The notes under the pieces are model-generated. The model did not search any database, was not told the origin of the DNA, and saw nothing but the letters and a program-made list of their open reading frames with translations. This document shows, one piece after another, positions 30,970 through 40,121 of a stretch of DNA of 64,000 nt. Position numbers and translations under genes: made by a program. The stretch spans positions 2,125,213 through 2,189,212 of the forward strand of contig NZ_SIZZ01000001.1 of the NCBI RefSeq assembly GCF_004322705.1, written 5' to 3'. Position 1 is the stretch's first letter; every line of letters starts with the position of its first letter. Source of the DNA: Dyella terrae. Lineage in GTDB: Bacteria; Pseudomonadota; Gammaproteobacteria; Xanthomonadales; Rhodanobacteraceae.

Positions 30970-32919
30970 ATGCAACGACACTTTCGGCGCTTCGCGGCGC
31001 TGCTGCTGGGCCTTGGCCTGGCGTCGGGCGCCAGCGCGCAGTCGACCGAACCAGCCAGCTCGCCACAGCTGACGCCTGCGGACCTCGGCGCCTTCTTCGA
31101 CGGGGCCATGCCCTTCGCCTTGCGGCGAAGCGATATCGCCGGCGGTGTCGTGATCGTGGTGAAGAACGACCGGGTGCTGTTCGCCAAGGGCTATGGCTAC
31201 GCCGACCTTGGCGAGCGCATTCCGGTATCGCCCGACCGCACGCTCTTCCGTCCCGGCTCGACGTCGAAGCTGTTCACGTGGACTGCCGTGATGCAGCTGG
31301 TCGAGCAAGGCAAGCTGCAACTGGATCGCGACGTCAACGCGTATCTGGATTTCAGGATTCCGGAGCGTGACGGACGCCCGATCACCTTGCGGGACCTGCT
31401 GACCCACACGCCGGGCTTCGAAGACAGCGCACGCGGCCTGATGCCTGCGTCGACCGACGACGTCGACCTGGAGCGCTATCTCAAGCAACACATCCCCGCA
31501 CGCATTTTCCCGGCGGGCGAACTTGTCGCTTATTCGAACTATGGCTGCGGGCTGGCCGGCTATATCGTGCAGCGCGTCTCGGGCGAGCGCTTCGAGAGCT
31601 ACATCGCGCAGCACATCCTGCAGCCGCTGGGCATGAGCCATGCGACGTTTGCGCAGCCGCTGCCGTCAACCCTCGCGCCTCTGATGTCAAAGGGCTATCT
31701 GACGGCCTCCGATGGGAAGCCTCAACCTTTCGAGGCCGTCGACCCGGCACCCGCCGGCGCCCTGAGCGCCACGGCTACCGACATGTCGCGCTTCATGATG
31801 GCGATGCTGCAAGGCGGACAACTCGGTGACGCCCGAATTCTCACATCCGATACGGTTGCTGACATGTTCAAGGAGCACTACGTATCCGCGCCCGGCGTGC
31901 CGGGTTACGGGCTGGGCTTCTATCGGGAAGACCGCAACGGACTGACCATCGCCGGGCATGGCGGCGATACGGTGCTGTTCCATAGCGACCTGCACCTGCT
32001 GCCCGAACAGGGCGTCGGCATCTTCATATCCTTCAACAGCGCAGGCAGTCCGGACGCTGGCGGCACGCGCATGGTGCGCGCGGCAATCTTCCACGACTTC
32101 CTTGATCGCTATTTCCCGACGCAGACGCCACGCGACCCGCCATACAGCGGCGCCTCGGATTCAAGCAAAGTCACCGGCTTCTACGGCATGACCCGTCGCA
32201 ACGACAGCGCCCTGCGCTTGCTGTCACTGTTGTCCCAGTTTCATGTTGCCGCCGAACCCGATGGCACCCTCACCGTAGCGCCTCTGCTCAGTGACGATGC
32301 AGGCAAGCCGCTTCACTGGAAACAGATCGCACCGCTCCAGTATCGACAGGTGAACGGTACGGATCGCCTGGTGTTCGTGCCCGACGACCATGGCGCCATT
32401 CGCTACTTCACCACCGATTACTTGCCCGCCATCACGGTTTTCCAACGCATTCCCGCGTCGCGCAGCATGGGCGCTGTCGGCCCGTGGCTGGGTCTCTCGG
32501 TCGTCACGGTACTCATCGCCGTACTGTGCTGGTTCATCGCACCATTCGTACGGCGCCACTACCGTACGAAGCTCGATCTCGTCCCCGCGACCCGTATTTC
32601 GCGGCGCTGGTCGCGCATGGGCGCGTTGTTCCTCCTCGCCACGATGCTTGGCTGGTTCGCCCTGGTCGCCGCCATGGGCGCGAACGTGAAGCTGCTGCTG
32701 CACGGCACCGCTGCGCCCTGGATGACGTTCCTCTACGTGCTCGGCTGCGCGGCCTTGCTTGGCGTCATCGCGATCGTCGTCCATGCAGCGCGCCAGTGGC
32801 GTGACCGTGCGCGCAGCCGCCTGGTGCGGGTGGGCGACACATGGCTTGCCCTGGCAGCGATCTATCTCGGCTGGTTCCTCGTGGTCTTCGGGCTGGTCAG
32901 CTTCAACACGCACTTTTGA
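30970..32919 (+). CDS. Membrane-anchored serine beta-lactamase-family hydrolase
   Basis: 649 aa. A signal peptide (RRFAALLLGLGLASGASA) is followed by a beta-lactamase/class C-like hydrolase domain: STSK at residues 97-100 (SxxK nucleophile), YSN near 188-190 and AGHGGDTV near 330. The last ~150 residues contain about four hydrophobic segments (GLSVVTVLIAVLCWFIAPFV, ALFLLATMLGWFALVAAM and others), an unusual C-terminal membrane domain anchoring the catalytic part in the periplasm. Relatives include D-aminopeptidases, esterases and DD-peptidases. Context favours trimming of D-residue-containing peptides. It starts 28 nt after the receptor. Confidence 0.85.
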   Translation: MQRHFRRFAALLLGLGLASGASAQSTEPASSPQLTPADLGAFFDGAMPFALRRSDIAGGVVIVVKNDRVLFAKGYGYADLGERIPVSPDRTLFRPGSTSKLFTWTAVMQLVEQGKLQLDRDVNAYLDFRIPERDGRPITLRDLLTHTPGFEDSARGLMPASTDDVDLERYLKQHIPARIFPAGELVAYSNYGCGLAGYIVQRVSGERFESYIAQHILQPLGMSHATFAQPLPSTLAPLMSKGYLTASDGKPQPFEAVDPAPAGALSATATDMSRFMMAMLQGGQLGDARILTSDTVADMFKEHYVSAPGVPGYGLGFYREDRNGLTIAGHGGDTVLFHSDLHLLPEQGVGIFISFNSAGSPDAGGTRMVRAAIFHDFLDRYFPTQTPRDPPYSGASDSSKVTGFYGMTRRNDSALRLLSLLSQFHVAAEPDGTLTVAPLLSDDAGKPLHWKQIAPLQYRQVNGTDRLVFVPDDHGAIRYFTTDYLPAITVFQRIPASRSMGAVGPWLGLSVVTVLIAVLCWFIAPFVRRHYRTKLDLVPATRISRRWSRMGALFLLATMLGWFALVAAMGANVKLLLHGTAAPWMTFLYVLGCAALLGVIAIVVHAARQWRDRARSRLVRVGDTWLALAAIYLGWFLVVFGLVSFNTHF

Positions 32920-32927
32920 GGAACGCC

Positions 32928-33944
32928 ATGACCGGTCGAACCACCCTGAGCCTGAGCGCCCACATCGAAAAGCTGCCGCTCAAGCAGGCTTTTCACATCA
33001 CCGGCTACACCTTCACCGCCTGCGATGCGCTCATCGTGACGCTGCGCGAGGGCAACCTCACCGCGCGCGGCGAAGCACTTGGCGTGTACTACCGCGACGA
33101 CACGCCGCCGAACATGCTGGCGCAGGTGGACGCATTGCGCGAGATCGTCCAGCAGGGCGTCACACGCGAACAGCTGCTGTCCTTGCTTCCTGCCGGCGGC
33201 GCACGCAATGCACTGGACTGCGCGCTGTGGGATCTTGAAGCGCAGCGCAGGGGCAAGTCCGTGTGGGAGTTGGCCGGCGTATCCAAAGTGGCGTCGCTGC
33301 TCACCACCTACACACTCAGCGCCGATGAACCGACGCAGGTCGCAGCCACTGCACGCGGCATGGACGGTGTCCGTGCCCTCAAGCTCAAACTGACCAATGA
33401 CACACTCAACGCCGAGCGCGTGAAGGCAGCGCGTGCCGCCTGTCCGGATGCATGGATTATGGTCGATGCCAACCAGGGTTTCACGCGCGAGTCGCTGGCC
33501 GCCTTGCTTCCCACTTGCGTCGAGGCGCGGGTGAACGTCATCGAGCAACCCTTCCCCATCGGCTGCGAAGACTGGTTCGACGGTTTCGAGTGCCCCATCC
33601 CCTTCGCGGCCGATGAAAGCGTGCAGGACATCGGCGACCTGGCCAAGCTCGCCGGGCGCGTGCAGATCATCAACATCAAGCTCGACAAGTGCGGCGGTCT
33701 CACCGCCGGCCTGCGGCTGGCGGCGGAGGCCAAACGCCAGGGCTTTGACCTGATGGTCGGCAACATGGGGGGCTCATCCTGGTCCATGGGGCCGGCGTTT
33801 GTGCTGGGCTCGCTTTGCGAGGTGGTCGATCTCGACGGCCCGATGTTCATTCGTGGCGACCGCACGCCCGGCGTGTCCTATCGCGACGGCCGTGTGTGGT
33901 GCCCTGACGAAGTGTGGGGCAACCCGCGCGCGACCACGGCATGA
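32928..33944 (+). CDS. Dipeptide epimerase (enolase superfamily)
   Basis: 338-aa enolase-superfamily enzyme, close to L-Ala-D/L-Glu epimerase (YcjG/YkfB class). Catalytic markers are in order: LKLKLTND (KxK base), MVDANQGFT (metal Asp), VIEQPFP (metal Glu), FAADESVQD (metal Asp) and NIKLDKCGGL (second Lys base). In murein recycling such enzymes turn L-Ala-D-Glu into L-Ala-L-Glu so it can be cleaved. The start follows a GAGGAA that overlaps the previous stop region, and its stop overlaps the transporter start by 4 nt. Exact dipeptide specificity cannot be read. Confidence 0.9.
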   Translation: MTGRTTLSLSAHIEKLPLKQAFHITGYTFTACDALIVTLREGNLTARGEALGVYYRDDTPPNMLAQVDALREIVQQGVTREQLLSLLPAGGARNALDCALWDLEAQRRGKSVWELAGVSKVASLLTTYTLSADEPTQVAATARGMDGVRALKLKLTNDTLNAERVKAARAACPDAWIMVDANQGFTRESLAALLPTCVEARVNVIEQPFPIGCEDWFDGFECPIPFAADESVQDIGDLAKLAGRVQIINIKLDKCGGLTAGLRLAAEAKRQGFDLMVGNMGGSSWSMGPAFVLGSLCEVVDLDGPMFIRGDRTPGVSYRDGRVWCPDEVWGNPRATTA

Positions 33945-35236
33945 GTGTCACGCGCGCTGCCCAGGACGGGATGCCGGGCAACCGTCAGTTTCTCGGCCAT
34001 CCGCTGGGACTGACGGTGCTGTTCCTCACCGAGATGTGGGAGATGTTTTCCTTCTTCGGCATGCGCGCGCTGCTGGTCTACTACATGACCATGCGACTGG
34101 ACCTGGCGCAGGACCACGCCTCACTGATCTATGGCGGCTACGCGGCGCTGGTTTACCTGACGCCGATCCCCGGCGGCTTCATCGCCGACCGCTGGCTGGG
34201 CAAGCGCCGCGCCGTGCTGCTTGGCGCCAGCATCATGGCGCTGGGACATTTCATGATGGCGGCGGAGACGTTGTTCTACCCCGCGCTGATCACCATCGCG
34301 GTAGGTAACGGCTTCTTCCTCCCCTGCCTGGCCAGCCAGATCGAAGGCCTGTACGCAAAACACGATCCGCGCAGCAAGGGTGCCTACAACATCTACTACG
34401 TCGGCGTGAATCTCGGGGCATTTCTGGCGCCGCTGGTATGTGGCTTGCTGGGTGAGGTCTACGGCTGGCACTGGGGATTCGCGGCGGCCGGCTTCGGCAT
34501 GCTGATCTCGCTGGTGATCTACGTCGCGGGGCTCCGGCATCTGCCAGCGGAAGTGACGCCTGCCGTTCGCGAGACGCCTGCCACTACCGACGCGGTGACG
34601 GTGCGTGCACGGCTGGGCTTCCTGCTCGGCATCGCCGCCATCGTGGTGATCTTCCGCGGTGCCTACGAGCAGGTCGGCAACACCGTGGCGTTGTGGGCGG
34701 ACGTGGGTGTTGACCGGCAGGTCACATCCGGCTGGAGCATCCCCATGGCATGGTTCCAGGCGCTGGACCCACTCGTGGTCTTTGCTGCCACACCCTTGCT
34801 GGTAGCGCGCTGGTCACGCCTGGCAAAACGCGGCATCGACACCCCGTCGCTGCTCAAGATGGCATTCGGCGCCACGGTAGTCGCCCTCTCCTACCTCTTG
34901 CTCGCCGGCATCGCCGGATGGACCGGTTCGCAAGGCGTCCACGCACACTGGGGCTGGCTGGTGGGCTGGTTCGTGCTGATGACGCTCGGAGAGCTGTATA
35001 TCCTGCCCGTGGGTCTGGGCTTGTTCGGGCACCTGGCACCCGAGGGCTGGCGGGCCACCTGCATTGCCCTGTGGTTCTTCGCGGGCTTCTTCGGCAACCT
35101 GCTGGCCGGCGCGCTCGGCACGCTGTGGAGTCGCCTGTCCCAACCCATCTTCTTCGCCGTCATCGGCGCCGTCGCGTTGTGCTCGGCCGCCATGCTGTTC
35201 GGCGCGGGGCTACGCGCCCAACGTGCGCAACGTTAG
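33941..35236 (+). CDS. POT-family peptide transporter
   Basis: 431-aa proton-dependent oligopeptide transporter with about 12-14 membrane spans. LGLTVLFLTEMWEMFSFFGM matches the POT N-terminal ExxERFxYYG-type segment, GGFIADRWLGKRRAVLLGA is the conserved loop 2-3 and NIYYVGVNLGAFLAPLVCG the TM5 signature. It imports di- and tripeptides across the inner membrane. Its ATGA overlap with the epimerase gene means the imported dipeptides are very likely the epimerase substrates. At 431 aa it is somewhat shorter than E. coli Dtp proteins. Confidence 0.92.
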   Translation: MSVTRAAQDGMPGNRQFLGHPLGLTVLFLTEMWEMFSFFGMRALLVYYMTMRLDLAQDHASLIYGGYAALVYLTPIPGGFIADRWLGKRRAVLLGASIMALGHFMMAAETLFYPALITIAVGNGFFLPCLASQIEGLYAKHDPRSKGAYNIYYVGVNLGAFLAPLVCGLLGEVYGWHWGFAAAGFGMLISLVIYVAGLRHLPAEVTPAVRETPATTDAVTVRARLGFLLGIAAIVVIFRGAYEQVGNTVALWADVGVDRQVTSGWSIPMAWFQALDPLVVFAATPLLVARWSRLAKRGIDTPSLLKMAFGATVVALSYLLLAGIAGWTGSQGVHAHWGWLVGWFVLMTLGELYILPVGLGLFGHLAPEGWRATCIALWFFAGFFGNLLAGALGTLWSRLSQPIFFAVIGAVALCSAAMLFGAGLRAQRAQR

Positions 35237-35278
35237 GATAGGCATCACCGCACCGCGCCTTCGACCGAGTCCATCGCG

Positions 35279-36139
35279 ATGACCAAGGATCTCCAGCAAA
35301 CACTCAAGGACCGCTGGGAAAGCTTCACCGCCTCCGATCGCAAGATCGCGACGTACCTGATGCACAACATCCGCGACCTGCCGCTGGAAACGGCGCTGTC
35401 GGTCAGCAAGCGCGTGGGCGTGAGCTCGATGACCGTCGGTCGGTTCCTGCGTACGCTCGGCTACAAGAACCTCGGTGAACTCAAGCGCGACTTCTTTGGC
35501 GACAACACCTGGCGCGAGTATTACCGCGCGCCGAAGCGACCGAAGGATGCCGACGACATCGACATGCATCTGGAAGCGGAGACCCGCGCACTCGCCGGCG
35601 TGCACGCACTCGCGCGCAGCAAGGAATGGAAGGGCGTGGTCAAGCTGCTTTCCACCGCCGACCAGGTGTCGGTCGCCAGCTTCCAGCACAGCAGCTTCCT
35701 GGGTCTTGGCCTGGCCAAGCTATTGCAGCAGGTGCGCCCACGAGTCGCCTTCAGCGACAGCAGCGACGCCGCGTACGTCGACATCCTCGTCGACTCCACC
35801 AAGCGCAGCTGCATCGTGCTCGTGGATACACGCCGCTACTTCAAACAGTTCCGCGCCATCGCCGAAAAGGTCGCGCAGCGCAAGATTCCCCTCGTGCTGA
35901 TCACCGACACCGATTGCTACTGGGCCCGCGAACTCACCCCGCATGTGCTGATGGTGCAAGCCAGCGAGGTGTGGCACAGCTACAGCGCGCTATCGAGCCT
36001 TTTCAGCCTGCTCACCGCCGATGTGAGCAAGGAAAACACGGCCGTGATGGAGCGCCTGAGCGAGATCAACGAACTGCGCCAGGAGCTGGTCGGTTATATG
36101 GGCGGCGAACACGCCAAGCGGAAATCCGCGAAAGACTGA
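35279..36139 (+). CDS. MurR/RpiR-family transcriptional regulator
   Basis: 286-aa DNA-binding regulator. The N-terminal HTH domain has LPLETALSVSKRVGVSSMTV and GRFLRTLGYKNLGELKRDF; the C-terminal SIS domain (about residues 125-260) has SVASFQHSSFLGLGLAKLLQ and CIVLVDTRRYFKQFRAIAEK. SIS domains bind phosphosugars, and MurR senses MurNAc-6-P, so this may link amino-sugar or cell-wall status to the upstream peptide genes. It is the last gene of the co-oriented set, 42 nt after the transporter. Its target promoter is probably ahead of the TonB receptor; I could not pick an operator. Confidence 0.88.
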   Translation: MTKDLQQTLKDRWESFTASDRKIATYLMHNIRDLPLETALSVSKRVGVSSMTVGRFLRTLGYKNLGELKRDFFGDNTWREYYRAPKRPKDADDIDMHLEAETRALAGVHALARSKEWKGVVKLLSTADQVSVASFQHSSFLGLGLAKLLQQVRPRVAFSDSSDAAYVDILVDSTKRSCIVLVDTRRYFKQFRAIAEKVAQRKIPLVLITDTDCYWARELTPHVLMVQASEVWHSYSALSSLFSLLTADVSKENTAVMERLSEINELRQELVGYMGGEHAKRKSAKD

Positions 36140-36388
36140 AGGGGCGCGGCAGAGCGGTGATGGCGCGCCGTTGGCGCTATCAACGGCAAACAGCAAGAGC
36201 GCGTCAGGATGAAATCGCGCCCCACCTGCGCACTTACCGTTAACTGTTCACCGTTCACCGTCACTCCCCCTGCTTAAGTAGTTTTACCTACCCCGCACTT
36301 CATTCAAACGACTGCACCTGCACACGTCGTGGGTTACTACGTCGTGCAGCTCGCCCGCGCCTGAGTCCCACTACTCCATGGAGGTCAC

Positions 36389-39300
36389 GTGGCTCACTCC
36401 GCTCATCTGCATCCCAGTCACCGGTCTATCGTTGTTGCGGTATCTCTGGGGTTGGGCATCGCCAGCCATGCCCAGGCACAGTCAACAACACCGATCTACC
36501 CTCTGCCCGTCATCACCTCCAACACGACGTGGAGCTACGAGCAGTATTACGACGGCAGCGTGGTACCCAACGGCCTCATTCAGGGCTCGGTGACCATTCA
36601 CCCCGTTCCACCGTATCCGGCGCAACTGGGCGGCGCGGGCATCTCCGTGTTCCGTGGCGCGTCGGTGCTGATCGATCCGACCCAGGGCACGCCCGGCCTC
36701 GTCGCCGTCACCTCCGACTATCGCGCTGGCGCGCCGAACGATGCGCTCTACATCGCCAACGGCACGGTCACTATCGCCGCAAGCAGCGCGGGCGTCCTTT
36801 TCACCGGCAATGGGCAGACAACGCATGGCCTGTACATGCCCAAGGCGAGCAGCGGTGCGTCGTTGCTCAATGGCGCCAACGTCACCTTCGTCACCAACGG
36901 CGATCAGGCGGATGGGCTGCGAATCTATGGCAACAACTCGACGGTCCTGCTCAAGGACACGAGCATCACCGTCAATGGCACCAACAGCTGGGGCGTGCTT
37001 TCCTGGGACCAGAGCAACATCACGTTGACCAACACCACGATCACGCCCACGGCGACCGGCGGCGGCGGCGTCTATCTCCTCAACGGCTCGCATGCCACGC
37101 TCAATGGCAATTCACTGGTCAACATAACAGTGGACGGGAACTATGGCCTGTACATCATCGCCGGAAGCACCATCAACACCAATGCGGACCCGTCCGTCGG
37201 CGGCACGGTGACAGTGCAGACCACGGGGGCGACGAGCCATGCCGTGCGCATCGATACGTCAACCGGCGTTCTCAACCGGCTGCTCGCCACGACGACACAA
37301 AACGCCTCCCACGGCATTTGGGTGTCGGGCACGTCGACGATCACCGGCTCCCAGGTGGAAGTTCGCACCGGCGGTACCGGCTCCTATGGCATCCGGGCCA
37401 CCGGAAGTGCATCGCTTGCGCTCAACGGAGGCGCCATCACCACGCAGGGAGCCAACTCCTACGGCGTGCTGTCCGGTACGGGTGCCGCCACCGTCAATCT
37501 CACCGACTTCAACATCGAGACGCATGGAGGCAGCGCGCACGGCATCTACGGCTGGACGGGCAGTACGACCACGTTCGCCGGTGGAAGCATCACCACCGAT
37601 GGCGCCAGCGCTTACGGCGTGAACGCCAATGAAGGCAAGGTCAGCTTGCTCACCGATGCAGGCGGCGTCGGTACGACCATCACCACGTCAGGCGCCAACG
37701 CCTATGGCGCTCGCGCCCAGGGCGGCGGGACATTCAATGCCACCGGCGCAACGATCCACACCTCCGGCACCCATGCCTACGGCATCGTTTTCGATGCGCC
37801 TGTCACGGTGGGTGCGAGTCCGGTGGTGGGTGCGACACCCGGTTTGCCGGCACTGCCCTCAACGACGCCCGAGCAGGATACCGCCACACCGCCGCCGCCA
37901 CCGGTGATCGATCCTGCCGTGCCTCCTCCGCCACCGCCCGACGCCATCGATCTGAGCCCGACCACATTGGCGCTGGGCTCTGCCGCCGACCCGCCGGTGA
38001 TCGGTGCATACAACATGGTGTTGCACGACACGACGGTTATCGCCGACGCCAGCGCCGCGTTTCGCGTCAACGGTGGCATGGCCATCGTCGATCTGACCGA
38101 CGCCACGCTCACCGGATCGACCGCGGCAATCTACACATCGTCACGCACCCCGACAGGCGGCTCGCCCATCGGCGGCACGTTGTGGATGGACGCCGATCAC
38201 TCGGTATTGAATGGCCGGGTGATGACCGACTCGCTCAGCACCGCGACGCTCAACCTGAGCAACAACAGCCAGTGGCACGTGACGCTCAGCTCCAACCTCA
38301 CTAACTTGTCGAATGTCGACAGCGCCATCGATTTCCCGACGAATGCGGCGCTGGCGTCGGCGCCGGCAAGCAGCGCCTCGTATCGCAGCATTACCGTCGC
38401 CGGAAGCTACGTCGGCAACAACGGCACGCTGTCGCTCAATACGTACCTGGCCGACGACGGCTCGCCGTCGGACCAGCTGATCCTCGATGGCGGCTCCGCC
38501 TCCGGCAACACCAGGCTACTCATTCACAACACCGGCGGCCCCGGCGATGAGACGCTGGCGAACGGCATCCTTGTCATCAGCGCGATCAACAACGCGACCA
38601 CCACGACGAGCGCGTTCTCTCTCGGCAACACCCTCCGCGCGGGCGCCTACAACTACGCCTTGTTCCGCGGCGCCGTCGACGGCAGCAGCGCCAACAGCTG
38701 GTACCTGCGCTCGGACTTCGTCGTACCGCCACCCGAGCCCGAACCACCGGGCCCGCCGGCGCCACCCGCCCCACCGGCCCCCGAACCACCGGGCCCACCG
38801 GCGCCTCTCCCGCCCGATCCCCCACCGGAGCCTTTGCCTCCGGGCACTTACCCCATCATCGGGCCCGAGCTGGCGACGTACGGTGTCGTGCAGCCCAGTG
38901 CACGGAACATGGGGCTTATCACGCTCGGTACCTTGCACGAGCGCATCGGCGACACACTGACGGCCGCCAACACCGAAGGCAGCCCCGAAGGCTGGGCCAC
39001 CTCGGCATGGGTGCGCGGGTTCGGACAGGACATCAACAACCGTTATCGCAGTTATGTCGACCCTCGCACCGATGGCCGGATCGCCGGTGGCCAGCTAGGC
39101 GTCGACGTCTGGCAAGGCAGTCTGGCCGAGGGTCACCGCGACGCCTTCGGCATTTATCTTGCCTACGCCAACACACACGCCAATGTTCGCGGACTGGTCA
39201 CCAACGAGGAACTGACCGATTACGTGCAAACGCAAACCGGCCGCATCAATCTCGATGCGGTGTCAGGCGGTGGCTATTGGACGCACTACGGGCCCAGCGG

Positions 39301-39850
39301 CTGGTATCTCGACGGCATTGTCCAGGGCACCCGCTACAACGGCACCGCGCGAAGCAACAACGCATCCATCGTCACGCGCGGCGATGGCGTTGTCGCATCA
39401 CTCGAAGGCGGATATCCCATCCGCCTGAGCTGGGGACCGAACTTCATCCTTGAGCCGCAAGCGCAGGCGATCTGGCAGCACGTCTGGTTCCGTACCGTGG
39501 CCGATGCATTCAGCACGGTATCGCTCGGATCGAGCTCAGGCGTCACCGGGCGCATTGGCCTGCGCGGTCAATGGACCTTCGTGCGCGACAATGGGCAGGT
39601 GTGGCAACCCTATGTGCGTGCGAATGTCTGGCGTGGCACGGGCGGCGGATCGACGGTGACGTACGCAGGCGTCGACCAGGTGCCATTGATCATGCGCACC
39701 GACTGGGCGGATGTCGCCATGGGCCTCACTACGCGATTCACGCCTGCCGTGAGCCTCTATGCGCAGCTTGGCTACCAGTTCGGCATCGGTTCTTCCAACG
39801 AACAGCGCGAAGGGATGTCGGGCGATATCGGACTCCGCTTCCGCTGGTAG
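36389..39850 (+). CDS. Autotransporter, tandem copy 1
   Basis: 1153-aa type V protein. Signal peptide (SIVVAVSLGLGIASHAQA) cleaves near residue 30. The passenger (about 31-780) has many Gly/Ser/Thr/Asn-rich ~28-residue beta-helix-like repeats with recurring YGI/YGV turns (SYGIRATGSASLALNGGAIT, AYGVNANEGKV). It contains a ~65-residue Pro-rich insertion near 472-536 that copy 2 lacks. A Pro-rich linker (about 778-821) leads to a pertactin-like barrel of ~330 aa ending GDIGLRFRW. The GTG start has GGAGG 4 nt before it. Likely a surface adhesin or biofilm factor; no protease catalytic triad was recognised. Confidence 0.9.
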   Translation: MAHSAHLHPSHRSIVVAVSLGLGIASHAQAQSTTPIYPLPVITSNTTWSYEQYYDGSVVPNGLIQGSVTIHPVPPYPAQLGGAGISVFRGASVLIDPTQGTPGLVAVTSDYRAGAPNDALYIANGTVTIAASSAGVLFTGNGQTTHGLYMPKASSGASLLNGANVTFVTNGDQADGLRIYGNNSTVLLKDTSITVNGTNSWGVLSWDQSNITLTNTTITPTATGGGGVYLLNGSHATLNGNSLVNITVDGNYGLYIIAGSTINTNADPSVGGTVTVQTTGATSHAVRIDTSTGVLNRLLATTTQNASHGIWVSGTSTITGSQVEVRTGGTGSYGIRATGSASLALNGGAITTQGANSYGVLSGTGAATVNLTDFNIETHGGSAHGIYGWTGSTTTFAGGSITTDGASAYGVNANEGKVSLLTDAGGVGTTITTSGANAYGARAQGGGTFNATGATIHTSGTHAYGIVFDAPVTVGASPVVGATPGLPALPSTTPEQDTATPPPPPVIDPAVPPPPPPDAIDLSPTTLALGSAADPPVIGAYNMVLHDTTVIADASAAFRVNGGMAIVDLTDATLTGSTAAIYTSSRTPTGGSPIGGTLWMDADHSVLNGRVMTDSLSTATLNLSNNSQWHVTLSSNLTNLSNVDSAIDFPTNAALASAPASSASYRSITVAGSYVGNNGTLSLNTYLADDGSPSDQLILDGGSASGNTRLLIHNTGGPGDETLANGILVISAINNATTTTSAFSLGNTLRAGAYNYALFRGAVDGSSANSWYLRSDFVVPPPEPEPPGPPAPPAPPAPEPPGPPAPLPPDPPPEPLPPGTYPIIGPELATYGVVQPSARNMGLITLGTLHERIGDTLTAANTEGSPEGWATSAWVRGFGQDINNRYRSYVDPRTDGRIAGGQLGVDVWQGSLAEGHRDAFGIYLAYANTHANVRGLVTNEELTDYVQTQTGRINLDAVSGGGYWTHYGPSGWYLDGIVQGTRYNGTARSNNASIVTRGDGVVASLEGGYPIRLSWGPNFILEPQAQAIWQHVWFRTVADAFSTVSLGSSSGVTGRIGLRGQWTFVRDNGQVWQPYVRANVWRGTGGGSTVTYAGVDQVPLIMRTDWADVAMGLTTRFTPAVSLYAQLGYQFGIGSSNEQREGMSGDIGLRFRW

Positions 39851-40121
39851 TGTCACCCGCGGGATGCTCGCTTGCTGGCGGCATCCCACGCGCGCCTCGT
39901 CGCAGAAGCGCAGCGCATACTAAGCATGCGCTAAGCACTCAATCTGAATGCAAGCGAAGTTCCGCATATTCACTTAGTCATAGCCCCATGTGCTTGTGCC
40001 TCACTTCGCGAGGCTCCCGCGCTTTTGCGGTCAAAAGCTATACCAAACTCTCACACGAGGAGGACTAGGACGTAGTGCAACCAGCCCACGTCCTAAGTGC
40101 CAACCACTCCGTGGAGGTCGT

